Shown here: one piece after another, positions 1 to 7,668 of the stretch
Numbering within the stretch: the first letter of the stretch is position 1
How the letters are laid out: each line of letters starts with the position of its first letter
Assembly: GCF_019880545.1 (NCBI RefSeq)
Contig: NZ_JAINVW010000001.1
Span: 248,001 to 312,000 of the forward strand
From: Flagellimonas meishanensis
GTDB lineage: Bacteria > Bacteroidota > Bacteroidia > Flavobacteriales > Flavobacteriaceae
Length of the DNA: 64,000 nt
Direction: 5' to 3'
The notes under the pieces: model-generated
Database searches by the model: none
What the model was told of the DNA's origin: nothing
Seen by the model: the letters and a program-made list of their open reading frames with translations, nothing else
Program-made: the position numbers and the translations under genes

Positions 1-574
1 TACCCTCGTTTCGGTACACATTATGGTTCGCATAGCAGATTTCGTGTCCAAGGCCCTGGAGCAGTCCTAAGGTGTAACCGTGCATGAACTCGCTGTCGGT
101 TTTCAGGTGTACAGTTCCTTCCTTCTTCAGAATGCGTTGATACCTCTCCAAAAACTGGGGATTGGTAAGCCGATGTTTGGTACGTTTGTACTTGATCTGC
201 GGATCGGGAAAAGTAATCCAGATCTCATCCACTTCGTCTTCGCCAAAAAAACAGTCGATCAGTTCAATCTGTGTTCTAAGGAATGCCACATTCTCCAGGC
301 CTTGTGCCAGGGCCGACTTGGCCCCACGCCAAAAACGGGCTCCTTTAATATCAACCCCAATATAGTTTTTGTCAGGATTTCTTTTGGCAAGCTCTACGGT
401 ATATTCCCCTTTTCCACAGCCCAATTCCAGAATAATTGGGTAATCGTTCTTAAAGAAAGAGGCCCAATTGCCCTTCAGCGAAAATCCTTGAAGGGCTTCA
501 TCCCTTGTGGGCTGGACCACATTTGGGAACGTTTCGTTCTCCTTGAATCGTTTTAGTTTGTTTTTGCTCCCCAT
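1..574 (-). CDS. trmB: tRNA (guanine-N7-)-methyltransferase, 3' end cut by window edge
   Basis: SAM-dependent enzyme that methylates G46 of tRNA to m7G in the cytoplasm. The reading frame runs leftward from an ATG at 574 (MGSKNKLKRFKENE...) and leaves the window without a stop. Visible motifs are the SAM-binding loop LELGCGKGEYT near residue 50, the acidic strand end GVDIKGAR, and the TrmB-specific ITFPDPQIKYKRTKHRL segment that contacts tRNA. About 191 residues are present, out of roughly 220 usual for the family. The basic N-terminus is normal for bacterial TrmB. It is separated from the kinase gene by about 144 bases and seems to be its own unit or the tail of one outside the window. Confidence 0.93.
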   Translation of the reverse strand, partial: MGSKNKLKRFKENETFPNVVQPTRDEALQGFSLKGNWASFFKNDYPIILELGCGKGEYTVELAKRNPDKNYIGVDIKGARFWRGAKSALAQGLENVAFLRTQIELIDCFFGEDEVDEIWITFPDPQIKYKRTKHRLTNPQFLERYQRILKKEGTVHLKTDSEFMHGYTLGLLQGLGHEICYANHNVYRNEG

Positions 575-718
575 GGAAAAGGATTGTGAAAAAATCAATT
601 TTTGTCAAAGCTAAGGAAACTAAAGGCAACCTTGATGCTGATTTTCATCCCAGTAAATGATAAAAGCAAAATCCTGAATCCGAAACATAATAGGTTAATC
701 AGACTGCGGAGCACCCCC

Positions 719-1780
719 TTACTTTTTAAGGCCAGTATTTGCTGTTTTTTCCAAAGTGAATGAAAATTCGGAACCTACCCCTTCCTCACTTTCCACGTAG
801 ATCTTTTCGCCATGGGCCTCAATAATGTGCTTTACAATTGCCAGCCCAAGCCCTGAACCTCCCTCGCTGCGGCTACCGCTTTGGTCTACCCGGTAAAAGC
901 GTTCAAAAAGTCGGGGGATATGTTGCCTTGGAATGCCCTCGCCATTATCCGTGACCCGGACTATCACCCTATTCTTTATCAGGTTTTCCACGCTGACTTC
1001 CGTGGTTCCGTTTGGTGAGCCATATTTGATGGAATTCACGAGCAGGTTGCTGATCACCTGTTGGATTTTTTCCCTGTCGGCATTCACATAGATTGGGTTT
1101 TTGTATTCCATATCAAAGGTTAGGGAAATCTCTTTCTGGGCCGCTTTCATCTCCAACAAATCGAACACATTTTTGATCAGCTCGATTATGTCAAAATCCT
1201 TGCGTTCCAATTTAAGCCCGCCAACTTCAAGTTTTGTGATAAGGTCAAGATCTTTTACGATATAGATAAGGCGTTCCACGCCCTTGGCGGCCCTTTGCAG
1301 ATATTTTTCCCTGAGTTTCCTGTCCTTCATGGCTCCATCCAGCAAGGTCAAAATGTAGCCCTGTACCGTAAATAGTGGGGTTTTTAACTCATGGGAAACA
1401 TTACCAAGAAAGTCTTTTCTGTATTCTTCGCGAATCTTGAGTGTATCTATCTCTATTTTCTTGCCTTCGGCAAATTTTTCAATTTCCTCGGTAAGTGTTT
1501 TCATGTCAGTGGTCACAGGTCTGGATGAAAACGTGGAAGATTCAAGGAGTGACACGTCATCATATATTTTCTTTATCCTTCTGTAGATGAACCGCTCTAC
1601 CCGAATTTGGAGCACCGTAAAGCAAACTATGAAACAAATGATCGCAAAGGGAAAGGCGTGCAGCCAATCAAGGCTTTCATTGGCCAAAAGAAAAACCAGA
1701 AATAAAGCAGTGATAATGGCAGTGATGAAAAGGGAGGACCTAAAGGCAAATTTATAGGATTTCCTAAGCTTTATGGCCAT
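719..1780 (-). CDS. Sensor histidine kinase, PhoR-like
   Basis: Membrane histidine kinase of a two-component system, 353 residues. Two N-terminal membrane segments (about 14-34 and 40-60) enclose only a very short external loop, so it has little room for a periplasmic sensor domain. The HisKA segment carries the phosphoacceptor H130 (NVSHELKTPL). The ATP-binding domain shows the N box with N249, the G1 box DNGEGIP (278-284) and the G2 box GGSGLGLAI (307-315). The ATG overlaps the stop codon of the response regulator by one base (TAATG), so the pair is translationally coupled. The small sensor resembles PhoR-type kinases that read phosphate status through partner proteins; phosphate as the signal is inferred from the Pho-box-like repeats nearby. 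Confidence 0.88.
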   Translation of the reverse strand: MAIKLRKSYKFAFRSSLFITAIITALFLVFLLANESLDWLHAFPFAIICFIVCFTVLQIRVERFIYRRIKKIYDDVSLLESSTFSSRPVTTDMKTLTEEIEKFAEGKKIEIDTLKIREEYRKDFLGNVSHELKTPLFTVQGYILTLLDGAMKDRKLREKYLQRAAKGVERLIYIVKDLDLITKLEVGGLKLERKDFDIIELIKNVFDLLEMKAAQKEISLTFDMEYKNPIYVNADREKIQQVISNLLVNSIKYGSPNGTTEVSVENLIKNRVIVRVTDNGEGIPRQHIPRLFERFYRVDQSGSRSEGGSGLGLAIVKHIIEAHGEKIYVESEEGVGSEFSFTLEKTANTGLKK

Positions 1781-2466
1781 TACAGAACAAACTTATACCC
1801 CACTCCCTTGACGGTCTTAAAGTGATGGTCCCCAATTTTTTCACGAAGTTTTCTAATGTGTACGTCTATGGTCCGGCCCCCGACAACCACTTCATTGCCC
1901 CAAACCTTGTCCAGGATCACTTCACGTTTGAACACTTTGCTCGGTTTTGAGGTGAGCAGGGATAAAAGTTCAAATTCCTTTCTTGGCAGGATGATTTCCT
2001 CCCCATTGTTAACGATTTTGTACTCTTCCCTGTTGATGACGATATTGCCAACCTTGAATATGTCGTCGACTTCCTTTTTTTCTTCCTTCAAACGACGGAG
2101 CAACGCCTTTACCTTGCTCACCAAAACCTTAGGTTTTATGGGCTTGGTTATATAATCATCGGCCCCGGCATCAAAACCGGCCACTTGGGAATAGTCTTCA
2201 CCACGCGCCGTTAAAAATGCAATGATCGTGCCCTCCAGTCCCGATGTGCTTCGTATGATCTCACAGGCCTCAATGCCGTCCATTTCCGGCATCATTACGT
2301 CCATGATTATCAAATGTGGTTTTTTCTTCTTGGCCTTGGCCACCCCTTCCAAACCGTTTTTGGCGGTAAAAACTTCATAGCCCTCGACAGATAGGTTATA
2401 CCCTACAATCTCCAAAATGTCCGGCTCATCATCCACCAAAAGAATCCTTATATCCTTGTTCTTCAT
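1780..2466 (-). CDS. Response regulator, OmpR/PhoB family
   Basis: DNA-binding response regulator of 228 residues, partner of the adjoining kinase. The receiver domain (about 5-120) has the acidic pair D12-D13, phosphoacceptor D56 (IIMDVMMP), T86 and K108. A winged-helix OmpR-type effector domain fills about 135-228, ending in the typical recognition-helix and wing sequence RTIDVHIRKLREKIG...KTVKGVGYKF. It starts at ATG 2466, 28 bases downstream of a consensus -7 element read on the minus strand. It is divergent from the TonB-dependent receptor, and the region between holds repeats of the type bound by PhoB/PhoP regulators. I call it PhoB-like rather than phoB because the target ligand system is inferred. 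Confidence 0.88.
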   Translation of the reverse strand: MKNKDIRILLVDDEPDILEIVGYNLSVEGYEVFTAKNGLEGVAKAKKKKPHLIIMDVMMPEMDGIEACEIIRSTSGLEGTIIAFLTARGEDYSQVAGFDAGADDYITKPIKPKVLVSKVKALLRRLKEEKKEVDDIFKVGNIVINREEYKIVNNGEEIILPRKEFELLSLLTSKPSKVFKREVILDKVWGNEVVVGGRTIDVHIRKLREKIGDHHFKTVKGVGYKFVL

Positions 2467-2493
2467 CCGAAGTTTTTTTTGCTGTTAGTCATC

Positions 2494-2501
2494 CAAATGT
2501 A
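2494..2501 (-). promoter_or_regulatory. -7 promoter element of the two-component operon
   Basis: The minus strand reads TACATTTG, a full match to the Bacteroidota -7 consensus TAnnTTTG, 27 bases before the response regulator start. No clear TTG -33 element is visible at the usual distance. Confidence 0.5.
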
Positions 2502-2547
2502 AAGATAATACTATAACCGCATAAATGCTTAACGTTCATTTAATCTG

Positions 2548-2608
2548 GTAACCTTATTGTAACGGTTTTAAAATAAACACTTAACAAACAGCTAACACCC
2601 CTTTTACA
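2548..2608 (+). promoter_or_regulatory. Pho-box-like direct repeats with 11-nt spacing
   Basis: Hexamers GTAACC (2548), GTAACG (2559), TTAACA (2581), CTAACA (2592) and TTTACA (2603) all sit in one 11-nt register; only the 2570 position is missing. The last three fit the TT(A/T/C)A(C/T)A units with 5-nt spacers known for Bacillus PhoP, and also resemble the CTTAAC repeats of cyanobacterial Pho boxes. They end 9 bases before a near-consensus -7 (TTTCTTTG, 2618-2625) of the TonB-dependent receptor, the position expected for an activator. Binding by the neighbouring regulator is inference. Confidence 0.6.
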
Positions 2609-2655
2609 ACCTCCATGTTTCTTTGCCCCCGAAATCAAATTGTACCAGAAAGTAA

Positions 2656-5484
2656 ATGAAAAATTCACTGATATTGCTCTTTTCACTGTTTACCATCCTA
2701 GCCTATGGTCAAGAAAATGGAAGCATTGTAGGTAAACTGACAGACAAAGAGCTCAACGATGAACCACTGGCATTCGCCAACGTATTGATAAAAGGAACCA
2801 CCAGCGGAACCACATCCGATTTTGACGGTCTTTTTGAAATATCTGGCTTGGAGCCTGGCTCATATACGGTTGTGATTAGCTTTTTGGGTTATGAAACCTT
2901 GGAAGTCCCCAACGTGGTCATTGAACCGGGAAAAGTGACCCAAGTAAGTGCAGGACTGGGGGCAGCCAGTGTGGGTTTAGATGAAGTGGTGGTAACCACG
3001 TCTGCAAGACAAGACTCCGAAGTGGCCCTGTTGTTGGCCCAAAAACAAGCATTGGTAATCCAGGAAGCTATCAGTGCAGAGGCCCTTACCTTAAAGGGAA
3101 TAGACGATGCGGCAGCGGCCGTTGCACAAATTTCCGGGATTTCCAAACAACAGGGATCCAGCAACGTATATGTAAGGGGTTTGGGAGATCGTTATCAAAA
3201 CACAACGATGAACGGCCTTTCCCTGCCTTCCAATGATGTCAATAAAAAGAACATAAACCTTGACCTGTTTTCATCGAGCATAATTGAAAATGTTGCGGTG
3301 AGCAAGGCTTACAACTCCACTTTTTTCGGCGACTTTTCCGCGGGGAATGTAAACATAGACTCCAAGGAATACACTGGTGATGGATATATTGAGGTGGCTT
3401 TGGGGAGTGGCATCAATACAAACGCATCGGGAGAGGATTTTGTGAGAAGTGAAGGACCCAGTAATTTTGGATTCTATAACCGTTATGACAACGACCCTTT
3501 TGCCATAATACTTTCGCATGGGGTGGATCCGCAGGAGGCATGGAGCCCCATCAATATTTCTGCGGCCATTGAAGGGGGCTACTCCTTCAACTTCAACAAT
3601 GAGAAATCCAGGTTGAGCTTTTTTGGGGCTGCAAGCTTCGAGAATGGTTATGAACTCTTGGAAGGGCCCGCCCGAGATTTTACCAACGTACTGAAATTCG
3701 ACTTTCCGAGTGTAAGGGAGTTTTCCTATAAAACGGCCACTACGGTTTTGGGGAATGTCACATACAGGATCAACAACGAAAACAAGATAAAATTCAGTTC
3801 GTTGTTCGTAAACAATTCCACCGACGCCGTTGGGTTTTACGGGATTGATGGAGACGGTTTCAACCGGGATGGGATCACCTCCGATGATGGGTTTTTTATC
3901 CAGAACACCCAGTTCAACCAAGACATGATATTTGTGAACCAGCTTACCGGACAACATGTTTTCAACGAAACATGGGATCTGGACTGGGGCATTGGTTTTA
4001 ACAAGGTGTTTTCCGATGAACCGGACAGAAAGCGATTCACCATCGAGAACTATCAATTGTCCTTGGATGATGATCCTGATACCAATCCTGTCTTCTTTAC
4101 CAATACGGCCTTTGAAAACCAGCGGTTTTTTCAAAGCATTGAAGATGACGAGCTGAACAGTTTCATTCACCTTGGGCACCAACTTTCCGAAAAAGTCAAA
4201 CTGAACTTTGGGTACAACGGTAGAAGAAAAGAACGAAGATTCAATAGTATTCGCTATGGATATAGAATCTTTGATAGGACGACTATCATTCCAGATGTGA
4301 ACAATCTGAATTCCTTCTTCACCATTGAAAACAGCAGCTTGACAGGAAGTGAGGATGCACTTTATGAGATTAGAAATCTGAACCCCATCAACAACGAAAT
4401 TGGTTCCGTGAACCGACCCGGTCTAGCGGACAATACCTACAAAGGCAATCTGGATATCCATGCCGCCTATGTTTCCCTCGATGTGAAACTAGGTGAAAAA
4501 TTGACCGTGGTTCCCGGTCTGCGTGCCGAATCGGTAAGCCAGAACATTGTTTACGATGTTATCAACCTGCCTCCCGATGATCCAGGCTTTCGGGATGTTT
4601 ACGAAAATTTGTTCCTGCCGAGCCTAAATGTCCGTTACGCCATAAATGACGATTCCAATCTAAGGCTTTCATTCAGCAATACGGTCTCATTTCCCGAATT
4701 CAAGGAAACGGCTCCCTTTGTGTACGAAGGTGTTACCCAAAGGGTGGGTGGAAACCCCGATTTGTTTGGGGGCAAGGATGGTACAGGGGTCAATTATTCT
4801 GATATCTACAATTTTGACATAAAATATGAGTGGTTCTTGGAGCGCGGTGAGATAATTTCATTAGCTGCCTTTGGAAAATTGATACAAGATCCCGTAAACC
4901 GTGTAATTGCGGCAGACGCCACTGGTACACAACGTTTTTTCAGAACAGGCGACCAAGCGGAAGCCTTTGGCGTGGAACTTGAACTGAGAAAAAATCTGGT
5001 GACCGATGCAGAGGACAACGCTACGCTTTCCGTTGGTTTGAATGCGGCTTATACCTATACCAACCAAGATCTAAAGCCAATTCCAGCTGGGCCGGACACC
5101 AATAATACCTTCGGAACCTCTTTCGACCGGGAGTCGGATCAGCTTGAAGGAGCATCTCCATTTATCATGAACGCGGACATCAATTATAGTCCTGTGTTCA
5201 AGAATTATTCCCCAAAGGCAACCCTAGCTTTTTCCTACTTCTCCGACCGCATTTTTGCGTTGGGCGCGGGTAGCTTGGGCAACATTGTGGAAAATGCTGT
5301 TCCCATATTGAACTTTGTTTGGAGAAACCCTATAGGCGAACATTTTGAGGCAAATTTCAGTGCCAAGAACCTATTGGATCCAGACATCACACTAACACGT
5401 GAGGGTACAGGAAGTGGGGATATCATAATAAGAGAGTATAACCTTGGGGTTAACGTTGGGCTAACCCTTAAATATAAATTTTAA
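2656..5484 (+). CDS. TonB-dependent outer membrane receptor
   Basis: Outer membrane active transporter of 942 residues. An N-terminal signal peptide (about 1-18, ending LAYGQ) is followed by a carboxypeptidase-regulatory-like beta-sandwich (about 22-110), a plug domain with the conserved VYVRGLGDRYQNTTMNG segment near 170-190, and a long beta-barrel ending in aromatic Phe (LKYKF), as outer membrane barrels do. The substrate is unknown. The gene faces a PhoB/PhoR-like pair across Pho-box-like repeats and is followed 20 bases later by a surface-type lipoprotein. The most economical inference is a phosphate-starvation receptor for a phosphorus-containing compound. Only a near-consensus -7 (TTTCTTTG) is present, which would suit activator dependence. 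Confidence 0.9.
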   Translation: MKNSLILLFSLFTILAYGQENGSIVGKLTDKELNDEPLAFANVLIKGTTSGTTSDFDGLFEISGLEPGSYTVVISFLGYETLEVPNVVIEPGKVTQVSAGLGAASVGLDEVVVTTSARQDSEVALLLAQKQALVIQEAISAEALTLKGIDDAAAAVAQISGISKQQGSSNVYVRGLGDRYQNTTMNGLSLPSNDVNKKNINLDLFSSSIIENVAVSKAYNSTFFGDFSAGNVNIDSKEYTGDGYIEVALGSGINTNASGEDFVRSEGPSNFGFYNRYDNDPFAIILSHGVDPQEAWSPINISAAIEGGYSFNFNNEKSRLSFFGAASFENGYELLEGPARDFTNVLKFDFPSVREFSYKTATTVLGNVTYRINNENKIKFSSLFVNNSTDAVGFYGIDGDGFNRDGITSDDGFFIQNTQFNQDMIFVNQLTGQHVFNETWDLDWGIGFNKVFSDEPDRKRFTIENYQLSLDDDPDTNPVFFTNTAFENQRFFQSIEDDELNSFIHLGHQLSEKVKLNFGYNGRRKERRFNSIRYGYRIFDRTTIIPDVNNLNSFFTIENSSLTGSEDALYEIRNLNPINNEIGSVNRPGLADNTYKGNLDIHAAYVSLDVKLGEKLTVVPGLRAESVSQNIVYDVINLPPDDPGFRDVYENLFLPSLNVRYAINDDSNLRLSFSNTVSFPEFKETAPFVYEGVTQRVGGNPDLFGGKDGTGVNYSDIYNFDIKYEWFLERGEIISLAAFGKLIQDPVNRVIAADATGTQRFFRTGDQAEAFGVELELRKNLVTDAEDNATLSVGLNAAYTYTNQDLKPIPAGPDTNNTFGTSFDRESDQLEGASPFIMNADINYSPVFKNYSPKATLAFSYFSDRIFALGAGSLGNIVENAVPILNFVWRNPIGEHFEANFSAKNLLDPDITLTREGTGSGDIIIREYNLGVNVGLTLKYKF

Positions 5485-5504
5485 TTTTTTTTAAACTCAA
5501 ACAA

Positions 5505-6689
5505 ATGAAAAACAAGTTTTTATTTTTAGGTATAGCCGCCGCATTGTTCATTGCTTGCGAAAGCGACGATACCGCTGATATCATTATCAATGATAACAGT
5601 ATTACCAATAACAATACCAATCCCTCTGTTCCAACCGAGACCGAGGTAAGATTGAGTGGTGTTTACACGGAGGACCTTACATTAGACCCGGACATGGATT
5701 ACATTCTTTCCGGAGCAACAATTATGGCCAGCGGGACCACGATAACCATTCCGGCCGGCACCACCATTAGGGCACAGGCAGCAGGTACAAGCGTTTATCT
5801 GGCCATATCCCAGGGAGCACAGATCATTGCGGATGGTACGGCGGCAAACCCGATTGTATTCACTTCCGCTTCAAGCAATCCCTCCGCTGGAGACTGGGGC
5901 GGGCTTATTCTTTTGGGAAGGGCTCCGTTGAACTCGGTGACAGGAACCGGAACCTCTACTTCAGAAATAGGAAACCTACCCTATGGTGGAAATGTTGCCG
6001 ATGACAACTCAGGCATTTTGCGCTATGTGCGTGTCGAGTATTCTGGTGGTGCAGCAGATGGACAATCCGAAAACAACGGATTTTCCTTCTACGGCGTGGG
6101 CAACGGAACCACTGTTCAATACATTCAGGCGTTTGAAGGTGCCGATGATGGCGTTGAATTCTTCGGTGGGACCGTGAATGCAAGCTTTATTGCTGTTGTG
6201 AATGCCCAGGATGACTCGATTGACTGGACCGAAGGCTATTCTGGGACAATTACCGATGCTTATGTACTACAGGGAGATGGGATAGGCGACGAGGCCTTTG
6301 AGTGTGACGGTTTCAATACCGATTTCACAAATGCCACTGGTACTTTTTCAAATCCTACCGTCTCCAATGTAACAATTGTAAGCGAAAGCACCGCTGACAG
6401 CACCCGAGGGTTCCTATTGCGAGCTGGTACACAGGGAACGTTTACCAATGTTGAGATCATAGGAAAAGATACTGGGATTTCTGTTGACGATGATGAGGCT
6501 GCAACGCCTACTTCACAAAATGTGACTGATGATACCCTTACGTTCACCGATGTAACTTTTACAAGCGTGAATGCCAACACTGCCATTGATGGCGGTGTTA
6601 TTGAAGCCGATTTGGTAACAGGTATTGGAAACGGTACTGGTACCGATGTCGGCACTTGGGGTGCCAACTGGACCGTGGGCATCAACTAA
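5505..6689 (+). CDS. Surface-type lipoprotein with parallel beta-helix-like repeats
   Basis: Exported lipoprotein of 394 residues. The signal peptide ends in a lipobox with C18, and the next residues, Glu-Ser-Asp-Asp, resemble the lipoprotein export signal that sends Flavobacteriia lipoproteins to the outer face of the outer membrane. The rest has recurring turns such as GATIMASGTTITIPAGTTIRA, GGLILLGRAPL and DDGVEFFGGTVN, typical of a right-handed beta-helix family widespread in Flavobacteriia and often misnamed a multidrug transporter. It lies 20 bases after the TonB-dependent receptor and most likely works with it, for example by capturing or holding substrate. No catalytic motif is recognised. 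Confidence 0.75.
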   Translation: MKNKFLFLGIAAALFIACESDDTADIIINDNSITNNNTNPSVPTETEVRLSGVYTEDLTLDPDMDYILSGATIMASGTTITIPAGTTIRAQAAGTSVYLAISQGAQIIADGTAANPIVFTSASSNPSAGDWGGLILLGRAPLNSVTGTGTSTSEIGNLPYGGNVADDNSGILRYVRVEYSGGAADGQSENNGFSFYGVGNGTTVQYIQAFEGADDGVEFFGGTVNASFIAVVNAQDDSIDWTEGYSGTITDAYVLQGDGIGDEAFECDGFNTDFTNATGTFSNPTVSNVTIVSESTADSTRGFLLRAGTQGTFTNVEIIGKDTGISVDDDEAATPTSQNVTDDTLTFTDVTFTSVNANTAIDGGVIEADLVTGIGNGTGTDVGTWGANWTVGIN

Positions 6690-6708
6690 AATAATCTTGA
6701 TCAATACT

Positions 6709-6738
6709 AAAAAGCCTCTTTTTAAGGGGCTTTTTTTT
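6709..6738 (+). terminator. Rho-independent terminator after the receptor/lipoprotein operon
   Basis: AAAAAGCCTC and GGGGCTTTTT form a 9-10 bp stem with one G-T pair around a TTTTTAA loop, followed by a run of T, 20 bases after the lipoprotein stop. Confidence 0.85.
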
Positions 6739-6798
6739 GTATCCGTCAATTAAAAACACCTTTTCGTCAAACTGCACGCCGTCACTTCCTTATTTTTT

Positions 6799-6806
6799 TA
6801 TCTTTG
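6799..6806 (+). promoter_or_regulatory. -7 promoter element
   Basis: TATCTTTG matches TAnnTTTG exactly and lies 27 bases before the first sorting-domain mini-protein. No clear -33 TTG is visible. Confidence 0.45.
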
Positions 6807-6833
6807 TGGCACAGCCTTTGTTATCAATAGTTT

Positions 6834-7142
6834 ATGAAGCAACTTTACTTTATTCTCTTCTTTATGGTCTGCTCCCTTGGTCTCGCTCAAAATGACCAAG
6901 CGGGAACCGATATCGATGGGCTAAAGTTGTATCCCAATCCAGTCACACAGGGCAAAGTCTTCATAGAAACTCCAAAAAACGCCCCCAAGCAAATATTGAT
7001 TTTTGACGTACTTGGCACCAAAGTCCTGCAAACGACCATTTTGGGAAGGGAACTGAATCTTTCAGATTTGGACAAAGGTGTATATATTCTAAGGGTTTTT
7101 GAAAACAACCGTGTGGCCACAAGAAAGCTCATTATCAAGTAA
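6834..7142 (+). CDS. Mini-protein: signal peptide plus type IX secretion sorting domain
   Basis: Secreted protein of 102 residues. After a signal peptide (about 1-19, ending LGLAQ) there is almost nothing except a type A type IX secretion C-terminal domain: LKLYPNPVTQGKVFIET, then QILIFDVLGTKVLQT, LNLSDLDKGVYILRV and the terminal RKLIIK. In normal cargo this 70-80 residue domain sits at the end of a large enzyme or adhesin and is removed by the sortase-like PorU. Here only about a dozen residues precede it. A paralogue follows 137 bases later. Function is unknown. Confidence 0.8.
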   Translation: MKQLYFILFFMVCSLGLAQNDQAGTDIDGLKLYPNPVTQGKVFIETPKNAPKQILIFDVLGTKVLQTTILGRELNLSDLDKGVYILRVFENNRVATRKLIIK

Positions 7143-7279
7143 CTTTTATGCTTTTTCGCCGGCCCTAAACATCATATTTTTCGTCTTTACCACCAGAATT
7201 GCCCGTTTCACAACATTTTATAGCCCTTCCCTACTGATTTCCATACTTTTATATTCCGCATAATCCCAAATCGGAGTAT

Positions 7280-7603
7280 ATGAAAAAACTCTACTTTATT
7301 TTTATAATGGCTTTACCTATATTTTCATTCGGTCAGGAGCTGGTTACCGTCAACACGGAACAGGTTCAGGAATTGAAAGGATTCAAAATGTATCCCAATC
7401 CGGCCTATGGAGAGGAAATCTACATTACCACCGAAACAAACGGAAACAAACAAATAAAGATATTCGATGTTTTCGGTGATGTGGTACTCACGGAAAGAAT
7501 AGCCACGAACACCTTGAACATTTCCAGACTGGTTCCAGGGGTATATGTACTTCAGGTGACCGAACAGGAAAAGACCATGACCAGAAAGCTGGTAGTGAAG
7601 TAA
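7280..7603 (+). CDS. Second sorting-domain mini-protein, paralogue of the previous gene
   Basis: 107 residues with the same plan as its neighbour: signal peptide (about 1-19, ending FSFGQ), roughly 15 unrelated residues, then FKMYPNPAYGEEIYITT, QIKIFDVFGDVVLTE, LNISRLVPGVYVLQV and terminal RKLVVK. The two probably arose by tandem duplication. A near-consensus -7 (TACTTTTA, 7244-7251) lies in the leader, and a strong terminator follows, so this gene may be transcribed alone. Whether it is exported and processed by type IX secretion cannot be told from sequence. Confidence 0.8.
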   Translation: MKKLYFIFIMALPIFSFGQELVTVNTEQVQELKGFKMYPNPAYGEEIYITTETNGNKQIKIFDVFGDVVLTERIATNTLNISRLVPGVYVLQVTEQEKTMTRKLVVK

Positions 7604-7617
7604 AAGAACAACATTCC

Positions 7618-7644
7618 AAAGCGTTTCCAACCGAAACGCTTTTT
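7618..7644 (+). terminator. Rho-independent terminator
   Basis: AAAGCGTTTC and GAAACGCTTT form a perfect 10-bp stem around CAACC, followed by T residues. Confidence 0.88.
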
Positions 7645-7668
7645 ATTTTTGGGTACTTTTATGCCCAA

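Noticed and set aside
80..556. Long plus-strand reading frame at the left edge
   Set aside because: It is antisense to trmB, whose SAM-binding and FPDP motifs are clear on the other strand.
3271..4182. 303-codon minus-strand reading frame inside the first TonB-dependent receptor
   Set aside because: It lies wholly within a convincing receptor gene and has no recognisable domain or promoter.
7207..7223. Second Pho-box-like pair (TTCACA-N5-TTATAG) before the second mini-protein
   Set aside because: Only two imperfect units in AT-rich sequence; too weak to separate from chance.
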